64,000 nt of DNA, taken from the NCBI RefSeq assembly GCF_021347895.1, contig NC_067129.1, positions 36,654,104 through 36,718,103 of the forward strand, written 5' to 3'. Positions 53,444-64,000 of this stretch are shown here, in pieces. The stretch is from Acanthochromis polyacanthus. Lineage: Eukaryota > Chordata > Actinopteri > Pomacentridae. The stretch's first letter is position 1. Each line of letters begins with the position of its first letter. Both the position numbers and the translations under genes were made by a program. Under the pieces are notes generated by a model that made no database searches, had not been told where the DNA came from, and saw only the letters and a program-made list of their open reading frames with translations.

Positions 53444-56113
53444 TGTCTATTGTAATTGCAAATATGTACATTTGTCCTTCTTAGAATCAGGTTCGGAGGG
53501 AAATCAAATATGCGATGACCTCTCTGCCCTGGATCAGTATTCCCACTGTGGCCCTGTTTTTCGCTGAAGTCCGAGGTTACAGCAAACTGTACAACAGCGT
53601 CAGTGACTCTCCGCTCGGTAAGTTGAGCTGCTTTCACTTGTTTTGTGATTAATTTGTCGTCAGGCTGGGACCCTGAATGGAAAGAGTTGTTGGTGTTGAC
53701 CTGAGCTCTGTGCTTTCAGGATGGCCTGGGCTTTTCCTCAGTATGATCTTCTTCCTGTTCTTCACCGACATGTGCATCTACTGGATTCACCGCTTCCTGC
53801 ACCACAAGCTTATTTATAAGGTGTGTGTGTGTTTTTTTTAGTTTAGACTCATAAGTGTGGTTTTCTACTGACCCAGTTCATATACTGTGAAGTACAGATG
53901 GACACAAACCACTTTAAAATGACACCGAAATGTAGATTATCTGACAATGTGATGGTGTCAATCTGAATTTTTCTCCTCTTCACATCTATAATTTACATGT
54001 GCTGAAGGTTAAAATGCTGAAATGCCGTAAAACATTTTCTCAGTTGCTTTCATCAGCTTACATCATATTTGTGTTTTGATGTTTAGTTCCATTCTGAGTG
54101 TTTGCTCATGACCTCATGTCTGTTCTTAGAGCCTTGTATTCTGGATGTTTATAAGTGTTTCAATTAAAGCAAAAAGTTTACATATTTTCAAGTGCTATTT
54201 ATTCCTACCTCATGGAATCATTGAACTACAGTAAAATATTAACATGTTTTTATTGGTTTGTGTTTTAACTTTGCAATTTTAAAATGCATGAAGTTAGAGC
54301 GAGACGAGGGTTTTGGTAATAGTACCGGCAAGAATATAAAACTACTTTCACCCCTGCCTGTTACACAAAATGTTCTGCAAACTAAGTTTTTCTGGGAACC
54401 AGAGGATTGTAGTATGAAGCAAGATTAGTGGGTTAGCAAGGTGACTATGAGCTTGAAGTCAGAGTTTTCACTATCACAAAGGTGGCACTCTTATTACCAG
54501 GCTAGATCTCCATTGTAACTGATGGTGTGGAGCCAACCTGGTCCAGAGCAGGTTCTGTACAGAGGCTTGTGTTTTCAGTTTTTTTTTTCTTCAAGAGTGA
54601 TACAGATTCTCAACTGAAAGAACATGTATTTGCAAACCTGTTGATCTCTACATTACTAAAACCACTGAAAGTAACTGTGCAGTTACAGTATCGCACGCTG
54701 TATGCTTCGCATCGCCATGGAACCTGACATGGATTTAGTTGATGATGCAGAAATCACATAAATGTGTTTTTTTGTTTGGTTCTGATTTGCTTTCAGGTCC
54801 GTTTACACAGATCAGAAAATTGATTAAATTATTAGTATTTATTACAGAGAATTTTTAATCAGTAACATTAATTCCACTTAAATTTGGCCAAAGTAATATC
54901 CTGCATTATGGGACAGTGGCAGACCTAAATACACTTCAATACAACAGTGTTTAAATATTTAAGTTCATAATTTAACAGCTTCATTGTGCAGCTGTCAGTT
55001 AGAAATAATCAGCTGCACTGATTGATAAAATAAATACATCAGCGCATGTTTAACAGTTTTCTACCAGCATTCCTGTTTTGCATCATTTCCAGTGGTAGCA
55101 CTTTTTTCCGTCATACATTTTATATTCCTCATTGTTCTACATTAAAGCAACCTGTTGACTGAAGCAGCTGCAGATGATCGTTTATTTTTGTGCAGCAGAA
55201 GAGTCACCTCACGCGTTAAACACCTCCTTTTATGTGTACAGCATTTGAAGGAGAAAGTCTGAGTTATCGAAGAAAGTCGAAAACCACCTTCGTGATACCT
55301 GATATGTCTGCCTGGGGTTTTAGTTTTTGGTGACCCGACTTACACAATTCTTTGTCTGGATGTGTCAAACTTGCTTTGAAGTTCAGCTCTCTGGAGTCTC
55401 CAGGACCCTAATCATGACAACAGGTTTACATCAGTATAAATTAGTGACATTTAATGTTTAACGTTTGGAAGTCACAAGTTCTCTAGAGTTTACCATCATC
55501 ACCATTTGACACTAAGCGTAATGCTTTCATGAACAAATATGCAGCTTGCAAATGTGAACGTTTTTGTTGCAGTCTGAAATCTGAACTATAAATAATTTAT
55601 CATTATAATTAAAATCAGCAATAATATTAATTGGCATGTTTAATCTCTTATTACCAACAGCTGTTCCACAAACCGCACCACCTGTGGAAGGTCCCGACTC
55701 CCTTCGCCAGCCACGCCTTCCACCCAGTAGATGGCTTCATGCAGGGGCTCCCATACCACATCTACCCCTTCCTCTTCCCTCTCCACAAGGTGCTCTACTT
55801 GGCACTATACATTTTTGTCAACATCTGGACCATCTCCATCCATGACGGCGACTACCGCGTCCCCGGAGGTCTGATCAGCATCATCAATGGCTCAGCCCAC
55901 CACACCGACCACCACCTCTTCTTCGACTACAACTATGGCCAGTACTTCACTCTGTGGGACAGGCTGGGAGGCTCCTATCGGCACCCGTCAGCTCTGATGG
56001 GGAAGGGTCCTCATGATATGATCCGCAAACTTCAAGCTGAGGGAAAGTTACACAGTGACAGGGCAAAGGGGCAAGTGAACGGACAGCGAGAACTCACATA
56101 TAAGGATGAATAA
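50940..56113 (+). CDS. sc5d: Sterol C5-desaturase (lathosterol oxidase), complete gene
   Basis: SC5D introduces the C5-C6 double bond in lathosterol to give 7-dehydrocholesterol, an oxygen-, cytochrome b5- and iron-dependent step in the endoplasmic reticulum. Coding exons 52634-52843, 53485-53617, 53720-53820 and 55661-56113 give 298 aa, close to the 299 aa of human SC5D. The fatty-acid-hydroxylase His boxes are HRFLHH (residues 138-143), HKPHH (151-155) and HHTDHH (228-233). Hydrophobic spans near 31-57, 84-97, 117-136 and 186-206 fit a multi-pass membrane protein. All splice sites are canonical and phases agree. A non-coding exon 1 ends at 50973 (AAAAG, donor GTACGG). An AATAAA at 56687-56692 is a possible poly(A) signal. 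Residues KGQVNGQREL near the end are hydrophilic. No lesion was seen. Confidence 0.95.
50974..52626. other. sc5d intron 1 with a degenerate minisatellite
   Basis: Between about 51560 and 52060 the intron repeats AT-rich units built around TTTTAGGGTCTTAATTGTAA, ACCTTAATATTTA and related words at 50-80 bp spacing. No exon or gene is seen elsewhere in it. Confidence 0.6.
52634..52843 (+). CDS. sc5d: sc5d coding exon 1
   Basis: The exon starts at 52627 after CTCTTCACAG; the ATG is at 52634 (context AACATGG). 70 codons, MDLVLNVADYYVLTPYVYPS to HPHFLE, donor GTATAA, phase 0. Confidence 0.93.
53385..53444 (+). repeat. (CTTT)n microsatellite
   Basis: About 15 perfect tetranucleotide units, ending about 40 bases before the acceptor of sc5d coding exon 2. 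It lengthens the pyrimidine tract of that intron. Confidence 0.95.
53485..53617 (+). CDS. sc5d: sc5d coding exon 2
   Basis: Acceptor TTCTTAG, donor GTAAGT. NQVRREIKYAMTSLPWISIP to DSPL, phase 0 in and phase 1 out. Confidence 0.93.
53720..53820 (+). CDS. sc5d: sc5d coding exon 3
   Basis: Acceptor TGCTTTCAG, donor GTGTGT. It carries the first His box (YWIHRFLHHKLIYK) after a hydrophobic span. Confidence 0.93.
53821..55660. other. sc5d last intron, no gene seen
   Basis: Ordinary AT-rich intron of 1.84 kb. No repeat family was recognised. Confidence 0.5.
55661..56113 (+). CDS. sc5d: sc5d last coding exon
   Basis: Acceptor TTACCAACAG. It begins LFHKPHHLWKVPTPF and contains the third His box (SAHHTDHHLFFDYNYGQYF). 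TAA at 56111-56113. Confidence 0.95.
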   Translation: MFHKPHHLWKVPTPFASHAFHPVDGFMQGLPYHIYPFLFPLHKVLYLALYIFVNIWTISIHDGDYRVPGGLISIINGSAHHTDHHLFFDYNYGQYFTLWDRLGGSYRHPSALMGKGPHDMIRKLQAEGKLHSDRAKGQVNGQRELTYKDE

Positions 56114-56766
56114 TTATAACCGCTGAAAGTGATCACTATTTTTGTAAAGACAATTTGCTACACCCGAACAGATTGGAGAATAGTTCATGTATGTGCCAAA
56201 TGAGCCATGGTGAGATTTTGAATTCGAGGGGAGAAGGGGCATCATATTGGGATTACTACATTCCACCAGTCAAATCCACAGGTAGTAGCCAGACTGACAT
56301 CTGGAACTGGGGTTATTATTTAGCATTACTTGATACAATACAATCAACAAAATAGTATACAGAATATATAATGGTATATAGAATAGTATAATACTTGAGA
56401 TGCAACAAAAAGTTGGAGCTCCTGGAGCTGCTACACAATCAGTAACAGATATAAGCCATAACTGGGAGTTTTAACATAAAGACTTTGAGCTGGAATCACG
56501 AAATGCAAAAGTTTCTGTAATTAACACATCAGTGACACTTCGGACTGAATCTGAAAAATGTGCATAAAAGAAACGCTGCTATATTTTTTAAACTCTTCTT
56601 ATAATTGTCCATTCTCGCTACTCCACTAGGCAGACTTTGTTCCTCCTTTGTTATATACTTAAACATGAGAAATGTGACTCTGTAAAAATAAACATATTGA
56701 GGCGCCTCTTAAAGGTTGAAATTAGGTTAAATTATACAAAAAATCATTTCACATGTACATATCCAA

Positions 56767-57089
56767 TACTGTTCAAAAGTTTGGGGTCACCCAGACAATT
56801 TCATGTTTTCTATGAAAGCATTTTTTTTAAATCATCCATTAGCCTTTCAACACAATTGCACAATGCACTATTAGAACACAGGAGTGATGATTGCTGGAAA
56901 TGTTCCTCTCAATCCCTGTGTAGATATTCCATGAAAATCAGCCTTTTCCAGCTAGAATAGTCATTTACCACATTAACAAAGACTAGACTGTATTTCTGAT
57001 TAATTCGATGTTATCTTCATTGCAGAAAACTGCTTTTATTAAAAAAATTAGGACATTTCTAAGTGACCCCAAGCTTTTGAACAGGAGTG
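56767..57089. mobile_element. Tc1/mariner-type MITE
   Basis: Ends CTGTTCAAAAGTTTGGGGTC and GACCCCAAGCTTTTGAACAG are inverted repeats next to TA dinucleotides (TA at 57090-57091). About 320 bp with no coding capacity. A well-known fish repeat type, lying just downstream of the sc5d 3'UTR. Confidence 0.75.
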
Positions 57090-57091
57090 TA

Positions 57092-59274
57092 ATAATTGTG
57101 TCTGTTACAGTTTAGCTGTTAGAAGGACATTTTCCCAAAAATCACTGTGGCAAAAGCTGAAAAAGCAAATGAAAATAAATAATCAATGACTGGAAACTTT
57201 TTAAATGCCAAGAAAGCATGGCAAAAATTGTGCTTGCAAGACACATGGTTGGTCACCTTCACCTTGGAAAATAAGGAACGTGGGTTTTTTGGGATATATA
57301 TTGGTACCACAGATCTTCTGAGGTAACACTACAGTGAAGGCGTTAAGAGTTTTCATTTTAAATTAAAATTTTCAGTTGTCAATCCATTGAACTCAAATCA
57401 GATCCAACTTCACAAACGCTTCAGCAAACTTCTCATGATGATATGAACATACAAGGCGCCACTGAAAAGTTACAAGACAAATCAAGAGGAAAATTAAAAC
57501 AGTACCTGGTTTGAATCTGGTCACCATGTGCTTCAAAGTAGTCTTTGCGCCTCAGTCAGGTTTCAAAGTCCAAATCCTTATCTGAAAAAACTGGGTCCAT
57601 TCGGTGAATTTGAATTTGATTTTAATTTTGGCACTATACATCAGTTGCACAACATGCTTCTTCCACCAGTTTGGTTTCAGTTCGTTTGACCAACCTGTGC
57701 ATCATCAAGTGCCTCGGTGCCGTTCAGTAACTTTTAATTTCAGATAAGTGGCAGGTCTCTGTCCCGAGTGACATCTTGAAGTAACAAAACAAAGACGAGA
57801 AAAGAGAAGGGATGTTTGGCAGCACTGACAGGAGGTTGAACTCATGATGGAGATGCTCTGGATGGATGTAGAAGCTGAAAAAGTCACAGGGAGCTAAGTG
57901 GCATGACTAGGGGGCTTTGAAACCAACAATTGTGTGGTTGTGGCTGAAAAACCTCCACAAAACCCCAGCAACCACATACCATCAGGTAATTTACACCAAG
58001 TGTTCTCCCTCAAAGGTGTCACAATGTTACAGTAGGACCTTGAGGATGATTTGACAGTGCACAACAATGTAAATGTCAAGAAACTGACTAATTCAGTGTT
58101 GGAGACTGTGGTTCTTCCACCCTTAAAACAATTGTTTGTTCTGTGGCTGGTAGCTGCAGACCCACCTGATCTGACTGACAGAATATGAGGTTTGTCAAAA
58201 GTGAAGTTACAAATGCATCACAAAAACAAATGTAGCACAGGTCTTGATGTTGATAGCATGTAGTGAAGCAGCATCCTGAGTCTTTACAGTTTCTGCTTGC
58301 ACATGTTGCACACTTAACTTTTTCACTGCACCTCGCATAAATCTGTTCTTGGTTCTGTGGCTCTGACTTTATGTTTATATTATTCATGTGCACTTATACT
58401 GATTATAAGGACCAGATATATATTTTGAGTTCTTAATGTGCTAGGGCAGGCTTCAGTTAACTACACGAGCTGTATTCAGGAGATGAACATATTAAAAACA
58501 CAATTCATGTCGTCTCTCTGTGTGTTGAGTTTGTTTACAGTTTTTATACTCCTCCCGGTGTTACTTGTACACGTCATCAGTGAAGAACTGACTTACTATC
58601 AGTATGAGAATGAAACATGTTTTCTTTTAGTGTTATTACATTGATATAGACAGAACAGAAATACAGAAATAAAAAATGCTAAATTAATTTAACTTTAAAA
58701 TTAATTTCACCGTGAATCTGAAGAAACAGAAATTGTACTTTGAAAGATATTCTGAACTTGTTGCCCATGACTAGCTTTTTCTGGAACTTTCAGCCCCACC
58801 TCTTGGTCTTCATTAGCATGTTGGGTTTGTTCAGATGACATGGATTCATTGACAGTTTGATCCAAAGTCTAACAAACTGAATATTGGCATTGAAAGTTGT
58901 AGTTTGACAAAACAATCCCAAATCAAGGTTCAATTTAAAATGGAAAAATCAGCAGGTAGAAGAGCATTCAGATACAAAATAAAATGTCCATTCATGTCCA
59001 GATGTCCATTCAGTGTGATGTATGTACAAGCATAAACAATATATCAATACAAAGCATCGTTTTCAGTTTCTTTGGTTTTACACGCGAACTGCACATAAAA
59101 CAAAAAACAAACCCTGGAACCAAATAAGCTGCTGTTTATCAGAGCAAATATGGACAGAGATGATATTAGTGATGATGAAAAACACATTATTGCAGGTTCT
59201 TGTTGGATATTCGGCTCCGTTCTATGGGGACAGATGGCCTATGTGAAGTGTTTGTCGTGTTAATGCCATTTGTC
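57092..59274. other. Region between sc5d and plekhb1, no gene supported
   Basis: It should include the plekhb1 3'UTR (reading leftward from 59275). A minus open frame at 58088-58393 has a Cys-rich stretch (CSEKVKCATCASRNCKDSGC) but no recognised domain or homologous context. Others at 57705-58079 are short. Confidence 0.45.
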
Positions 59275-59408
59275 TCAGCAGAAGAAGAACGGCATCCAGA
59301 GGAAGGATCTCATGGCTGCTCCTGCCGCCATCCCTGTCAGTATTCCCAGTGCTATATTCTCCAGCATACCATCGAATGGGTCCCTTTGAACAACTACCTG
59401 GTGGGTTC
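59275..59408 (-). CDS. plekhb1: plekhb1-like last exon (membrane anchor)
   Basis: Acceptor CCTTTCTTCAAG. THQVVVQRDPFDGMLENI, then a small-residue hydrophobic tail ending WMPFFFC and TGA at 59277-59275. The phase fits the previous exon exactly despite a 4.1 kb intron. Confidence 0.78.
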
Positions 59409-62400
59409 CTTGAAGAAAGGCACAGAGAAGAGCCATTTAAAGTTTTTGCGTCTAACAATGCAATGAAGGAGGGACTCCGGTTGCCAAAAGTAAATTAGCG
59501 AGAGAAGGAAGTCACCAGAAGCAGTCTAAACCTTGGAGATCGATCAAATTTGCCGGATTGTGCACAGACTACAAACTGTAAGAAGTTCGCTGTTGCCTTT
59601 TGTTGGTGATGGTTTCTGCCAGGGGCTGTACAGTGGAGTAGTGGTTAGCACTTTTGCCTTGCAGCAAGAAGATCCCCGGTGGGCCTGCATGTTCTCCCTG
59701 TGCATGGGTTTTCTTCGAGCACTCCGGCTTCCTCCCACAGTCCAAAAATATGCTGAGGTTAATTGATTACTCTAAATTGCCCGTAGGTGTGAATGTGAGT
59801 GTAATTGTTTGTCTGTATATGTAGCCCTGCGACAGACTGGCGACCTGTCCAGGGTGTCCCCTGCCTTCGCTCAAGTAGGCTGAGATAGGCTCCAGCAACC
59901 CCGGATGAGGATGAAGCAGTCTATAGAGAATGGATGGATGGATGGGTTTCTGCCAGTTGAATTTAATATCACACAAATGAGGGGCTAAATATTTGTATCA
60001 TCAACCAAGTTTAGATACACCTTAAATCCCTCCCACTTTGACTTAGAATATATCAGCAACCCAGATAACCATGGTTTACAAAATAATATTTAGAATATTC
60101 AAAGCAGTGATGAAGTTCTGTTTGCAGACAAAACTTCACACATCAAAAGAAGGGCAAAGCCAATTCAAAACCAAATTAGGAAATCATTTTCAGTCCTTTT
60201 TTGTCCTCATGTCTGGTGATTTTGTTGTAAATAGTGAAATCGTACATGATTTCAACCATTATTGCAGATTTTCTACATTATTTACATTCACTAAAGCGAT
60301 ATAGTGGTCATACTGTGCATCAATCACCTGTAAGTTTACTGGCTTGCTGCTCAGGTGTTTGAAGCCATCCTGCATCTGCTAAATTATACAGAAGTTAGTT
60401 TCTCATTCTCAGCAGGTAAGAGAGAAGTTATGGTAAAATGAACTTACAGTGCTGAGTGACCAGTTCTAACACCAAGAAGAATCATCCATCCATCCTCTAT
60501 ACACCGCTTTATCCTCACGAGGGTCGCTGGAGCCTATCCCAGCTGACTCGGGCGAAGGCAGGGGACACCCTGGACAGGTCGCCAGTCTGTCACAGGGCTA
60601 CATACACAGACAAACAATCACACTCACATTCACACCTACGGGCAATTTAGAGTTATCAATTAACCTCAGCATGTTTTTGGACTGTGGGAGGAAGCCGGAG
60701 TACCCGGAGAAAACCCACGCATGCACAGGGAGAACATGCAAACTCCATGCAGAAAGATCCCAGGCTCACCCCGGGATTTGAACCAGGGATCTTCTTGCTG
60801 CAAGGCGAAAGTGCTAACCACTACGCCGCTGAGCAGCCCCCAAGAAGAATCAGTCACAAATATTTCTTTTTTAATATTTCCATTTTATAGCGTGGATTTT
60901 TTTTATTCTGCTTGAACTTCTCCTTCTTCTAGTTCTTTGTCTACCACTTGCTCTTCTTGTTTTTCTTCTACTTCTTCGACTTCTACTGCCTCTTGTACTT
61001 CTTCTTCTGCTCCTTCTTGTATTTCTACTACTCCTACCTCTTCTTCTTCTTTTACTTCTACTTCTTCTTATTATTATACTTGTTTGTTTTTTTTAACAAT
61101 GTTTTTATTGAGTTTCTCGGATTTCCAAAAATTAAATTACAAAGTGAAATTGAACAATTTAAATCTTAAATCTTAGATAATTGTTACAAGGTTATTGAAC
61201 AGAGCAAAGAAAACAAAACAAAAAATAAAATTAATATAAAAACAGATAAATAAAAATAAAATAAAAAACACATAATAATATTAAAACAAACAAACAAATA
61301 AATAAGTAATTAAAATACCACTCCAAAATTTCAAATATTTCTTATGGCTCTTTCCTTTCCTTTAATGTATTCGAAAGATCAGTTCTCTCCAAGTCGGTGA
61401 TAAAAGGTCTCCAGATCTGATCAAATTGCTCTTCTTTACCTTTAAGAAAGTATGTTATTTTTTCCATCGCCAAAAATGATGACATTTCTCTTATCCAGTG
61501 ACCCAGTGTTGGACAGTCCATCTTTTTCCAAAATAGTGCAATTAATCTTCGAGCGTGAAGCAAAAACATTTGCTAAAACCTTAGAATAGCTATTTATAGA
61601 ACACCTTTTTGGGTATATTCCCAATATAAATAACTTGGGGTTTCTCTGAATATTTACAATATTTATCCTGATGTAGCATGTTAGCATCGGCTAGCTCCGA
61701 CAAATCTTTTGAGCCCCCTTTTGGTTTCTTAGGCATTTCTTCTTTTCTCTTCCCTCCTCTTCAGAACAGATTTCAGTCGAACCTTGTATGAAAGTGGAGT
61801 CTAAATTGCCAGAATTACAAAAACAGCAGAGCTTGTGATTAAGCATGACTTTTCCCTATGCCGCCATAACCGGAAGTCATTATTATACTTGTTATACTTC
61901 TTGTCATTCTACTTGTCGTCTTTTACCTATTGCTGATTTAAAGCTCCACCAGGCTGGATCGCTGTGTGCCCAAATCAAGCACTCCATAGTTCAATTTGCC
62001 CATGTGCTCTCCAGGTGTGTGCAGGTAAACCATATATGAAGAAAGACTTCTGACACATTGAACAACATGCACTTCTTAGATTATCCATATTGTGTATCCA
62101 CAGGACAGGAAGTCAGAGGAAGGTACAGTGGATGACTTTTTGATTGCTGGATGCTGTGTTTGTTCACAGGCCTACTGGCTGCTGCTGTTTCTGTTTGACT
62201 AACGTGGACATGCAGGTTGTTGGTCACTGCCCAGACTGTTTGTTGAATGGATCCTCTGGTAAAATCTAAAACAAGTGAGGTGGACAGCTGTTGTGTTTCA
62301 AGTTGTGTGTTGTTTACTACCTAAAACCACCCCCATGAGCCAGTGTTTGAGTATCTGAGATTAAAAAGCAAATACAGTTGCACCAAAATAACATTTTATA

Positions 62401-63888
62401 CAGCACTGGTGAAAACCTGTTTGCATTGTTCCCTCATAAATGCTGCTTCACCATGATTTCTGCTGGGCGTATACCTGCTGGCTTTTTTATTTACTTCAAA
62501 AGTCGTTAAAATTAATTGATCAGGATGCAAGAATCAGTACAAAATACTGAATAAACAACAAATCATATGCAGTACCTGAAAAAGATGTCATGAACCTAAA
62601 CAAATCTGCATTATTATATCTGCAAGTAGATCAATTAATCTCTGATTCTGCTTAAAAAAATAAACTGAAGTTGTCATTTCTGTGATTTTTCATATTAAAA
62701 TTATTTTATGTTTTGTTTTATATTATTGTGACACGCAGCCACATATAATTTTTTTGTAATTATGTGCCTAAAGTTGGGATTTTCCATGATGGCTTCAGTG
62801 TTTTCTTTCTCCATATTTTAAGTCCTCACAATCAGAGACTTGTCCAGTATTGCAGATTCTGACTCAAAGTCGATTTGAGAAAAAACTGTGGAAATTTCAG
62901 GTTTTTATATTTATTAGCTTCTAGATATTGTCATTCAAACACAGCCTCAAATTTAAAAAATCATGGTGAAAGTGGGTTGATGGGGAAATTTAATTGCTTT
63001 AAAAATAGTTATCTCAGAACACATATGATATAAAATTTCACAAATATTTTTTATAAATATGCAGATTTTATGCTATAAAAATGTTAAATAAGAAATGGTT
63101 GAGCAGAAATATTTTTTTTAAAGATTATGATTTAAGATGGATTGATTCATCTGTGAAATTTTATCATGTACTTTCTAAGAAACTGATGATGCCCATCAAC
63201 TCAATTTCAGCATTTTTTTGTATGTTAGAATTTGAGGGTTTGCTTAAATGACATTATCTCAGAAATTGTTAAAGAAAAACAGTATTTCATATATGTAGCT
63301 AAAATTTCACTGATATCTTTATAAATATACACATTTTATGCTATAAAAATATCAGACATGGTTGAGCAGAAATAGTTTCTAAGAATGTAATAATTTCAGA
63401 TGGAATGACCCCTAAATTCCTTTTGTTGCAATATTGATCACAAGTCATAAATAAATCAGTCCAGTTTTCCGTTTTTCTCTACAATAACATACCTGGTCCT
63501 GCTCCAGGTGTGATGTAGACGGTGTGGTAGTTGTTAAGAGGGACAGCCTGATACGAGTCATCATATGGATCATACGTGAACATCTACAGAAAAGAAAACA
63601 CAGCTCAGTGACGGAAACTTTGCTGAGTTCACTGGTCAGCTCGGACAGGAAACACTGTGGACTCACTGGGTTCCTCCTGGTGTCGAGCAGCATCAGTTTC
63701 CAGGCTCTAAGGAAGAAATGAGCAGGAATGAGGCACTGACTGATGGTTGCAAAGGAAGAAAGAGCAGACAAATGAAGCCACTTACATCGATTCATCTTCA
63801 CTGTTAGCACACAGGTTGAGCGTTGAGCCGTCTCTGAGGTGAACCATGATGAGATTCTCCCTGGGATTAGTCTCTGGTGGAGTCACAC
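59275..63888 (-). CDS. plekhb1: plekhb1-like (evectin) PH protein, 3' four exons
   Basis: Evectins are small proteins with an N-terminal PH domain and a C-terminal hydrophobic anchor, found on post-Golgi membranes; PLEKHB1 is prominent in photoreceptors. The minus-strand exons 63888-63786, 63706-63667, 63583-63493 and 59408-59275 join in phase. They encode the end of the PH domain (MVHLRDGSTLNLCANSEDES, then IAWKLMLLDTRRNP), a Tyr/Pro-rich linker (YDPYDDSYQAVPLNNYHTVY) and a membrane tail (ENIALGILTGMAAGAAMRSF, ending WMPFFFC). The PH start lies beyond the right edge. plekhb2 is the alternative; the WMP-type end favours plekhb1, from memory of the family. Confidence 0.75.
59619..59946 (+). 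mobile_element. tRNA-like/GGATG composite repeat, copy 2
   Basis: Same family as 49747-50105: GTACAGTGGAGTAGTGGTTA, CTCCCTGTGCATGGGTTTTC, ending ATGGATGGATGG. Lies in the plekhb1 intron. Confidence 0.65.
59947..60481. other. Spacer between inverted repeats, no gene seen
   Basis: Intronic AT-rich sequence without recognisable features. Confidence 0.45.
60482..60838 (-). mobile_element. tRNA-like/GGATG composite repeat, copy 3 (inverted)
   Basis: The reverse complement of the same family, from ATCCATCCATCCTCTATACA to CTAACCACTACGCCGCTGAG. Opposite in orientation to copy 2, about 530 bp away, so the intron transcript could fold. Confidence 0.65.
60925..61084. repeat. Pyrimidine-rich (CTT)n-like tract
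   Basis: CTTCTTCTT and CTACTTCTT units dominate 60925-61080. It directly abuts the mini-L1 and provides its target site. Confidence 0.8.
61085..61878 (-). mobile_element. Internally deleted mini-L1 (Tx1 clade) with 15-bp target duplication
   Basis: Flanked by ATTATTATACTTGTT at 61070-61084 and 61879-61893. On the minus strand it starts with an L1-like 5'UTR (ACTTCCGGTTATGGCGGCAT). It then enters an ORF1-like start (MPKKPKGGSKDLSELADANM) and passes abruptly into the ORF2 C-terminus (ARRLIALFWKKMDCPTLGHW, MEKITYFLKGKEEQFDQIW), followed by an AT-rich 3'UTR and poly(A). The middle of both ORFs is missing. A copy having both 5' and 3' ends cannot come from ordinary 5' truncation. Confidence 0.75.
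61342..61725 (-). pseudogene. Fused ORF1-start / ORF2-end remnant of the mini-L1
   Basis: The ATG at 61725 opens MPKKPKGGSKDLSELADANM. After about 32 codons, homology switches to the ORF2 C-terminal domain (KLFILGIYPKRCSINSYSK). The frame shifts again near 61565 into RRLIALFWKKMDCPTLGHW. It is not a single open frame. Confidence 0.6.
61894..63492. other. plekhb1 intron with an imperfect local duplication
   Basis: Mostly AT-rich intron. Within it, about 63009-63190 and 63254-63420 are related: both contain TTATGCTATAAAAAT, TGGTTGAGCAGAAAT and TTTCA..AATAT words at the same spacing. No exon was recognised. Confidence 0.5.
63493..63583 (-). CDS. plekhb1: plekhb1-like exon (linker)
   Basis: 91 nt; acceptor TTTCTGTAG, donor GTATGT. 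MFTYDPYDDSYQAVPLNN to ITPGAGP, phase 0 to 1. Confidence 0.75.
63667..63706 (-). CDS. plekhb1: plekhb1-like exon (PH C-terminal helix)
   Basis: 40 nt; acceptor TTCCTTAG, donor GTGAGT. Encodes AWKLMLLDTRRNP, with the conserved Trp of the PH-domain C-terminal helix. Confidence 0.75.
63786..63888 (-). CDS. plekhb1: plekhb1-like exon (PH domain, C-terminal part)
   Basis: 103 nt; acceptor GGCTGCAG, donor GTAAGTGG. VTPPETNPRENLIMVHLRDG to SEDES. Confidence 0.75.
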
Positions 63889-64000
63889 CTGCAGCCAAGT
63901 TAAAGAAGGAATTCAGCCGCAAATCTACATCTTGAACAATATAGTGCTTTTGACCCCAAAAAGGCAGTAAAAATAAGAAAGTGATTAATGAGGCATACTT

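Noticed and set aside
53376..53567. Open frame across the CTTT microsatellite (poly FLSFFLS)
   Set aside because: Simple-repeat translation overlapping a real sc5d exon in a different frame.
58088..58393. Cys-rich minus open frame, possible zinc-binding domain
   Set aside because: Spacing of Cys residues matches no family I can name; no gene context or splice signals. Left unassigned.

Overview
The window reads as chromosomal DNA of a teleost (ray-finned) fish. It holds interrupted vertebrate genes with consensus GT-AG introns, and its repeats are those typical of fish: L1/Tx1-clade and L2-clade LINEs, an RTE-like LINE, at least five Tc1/mariner elements, hAT elements and tRNA-derived SINE-like repeats. 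There are no bacterial operons, CRISPR arrays or rRNA genes. Family names come from recognising protein motifs and repeat sequences, not from a database search.

Three host genes can be supported. (1) The 3' part of an angiomotin gene (amot, + strand), six coding exons from 14995 to 36660, ending in a PDZ-binding C-terminus (EILI); its 5' exons are not visible. Two neighbouring exons (about 20222-20469 and 20629-20889) carry anomalies: no in-frame AG acceptor for the first and a net +1 frameshift in the second. (2) A complete sterol C5-desaturase gene (sc5d, + strand): a non-coding first exon ending at 50973 and coding exons from 52634 to 56113 that give 298 aa with all three His boxes. (3) The 3' part of a plekhb1-like (evectin) gene on the - strand, four exons from 63888 down to 59275; its 5' exons lie beyond the right edge.

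Layout. 1-9965: an L1/Tx1 LINE (+) broken by a hAT element in ORF1 and by an inverted L2 LINE in ORF2, with a G-rich 3' tail. 9966-14672: unclassified sequence, then a decayed GTF2IRD2-like hAT transposase gene (-) with its intron preserved. 14995-20889: amot exons, with a SINE and a possible solo LTR in the introns. 20890-36526: a 15.6 kb last amot intron made mostly of mobile DNA: a 5'-truncated L1 (-) with a 16-bp target-site duplication carrying two Tc1 elements (one an intact DD37E type), a decayed Tc1, a GGTGGCGCT-type repeat field split by a hAT element, and a Pro/Ala-rich minisatellite. 36661-50800: intergenic, with a hAT MITE, an RTE-like LINE tail split by an intact DD34E Tc1 (itself split by a tRNA-headed insert), a second RTE tail and another Tc1 one frameshift from intact. 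50800-56700: sc5d. 56767-64000: a Tc1-type MITE, tRNA-like/GGATG repeats, the plekhb1-like exons and an internally deleted mini-L1 with a 15-bp target-site duplication.

The genes do not form a pathway. amot is a junction/Hippo scaffold, sc5d a cholesterol-synthesis enzyme and plekhb1 a membrane-tail PH protein. The most unusual content is the layered, datable transposon nesting, the intact Tc1 elements, the mini-L1 and the lesions in amot.
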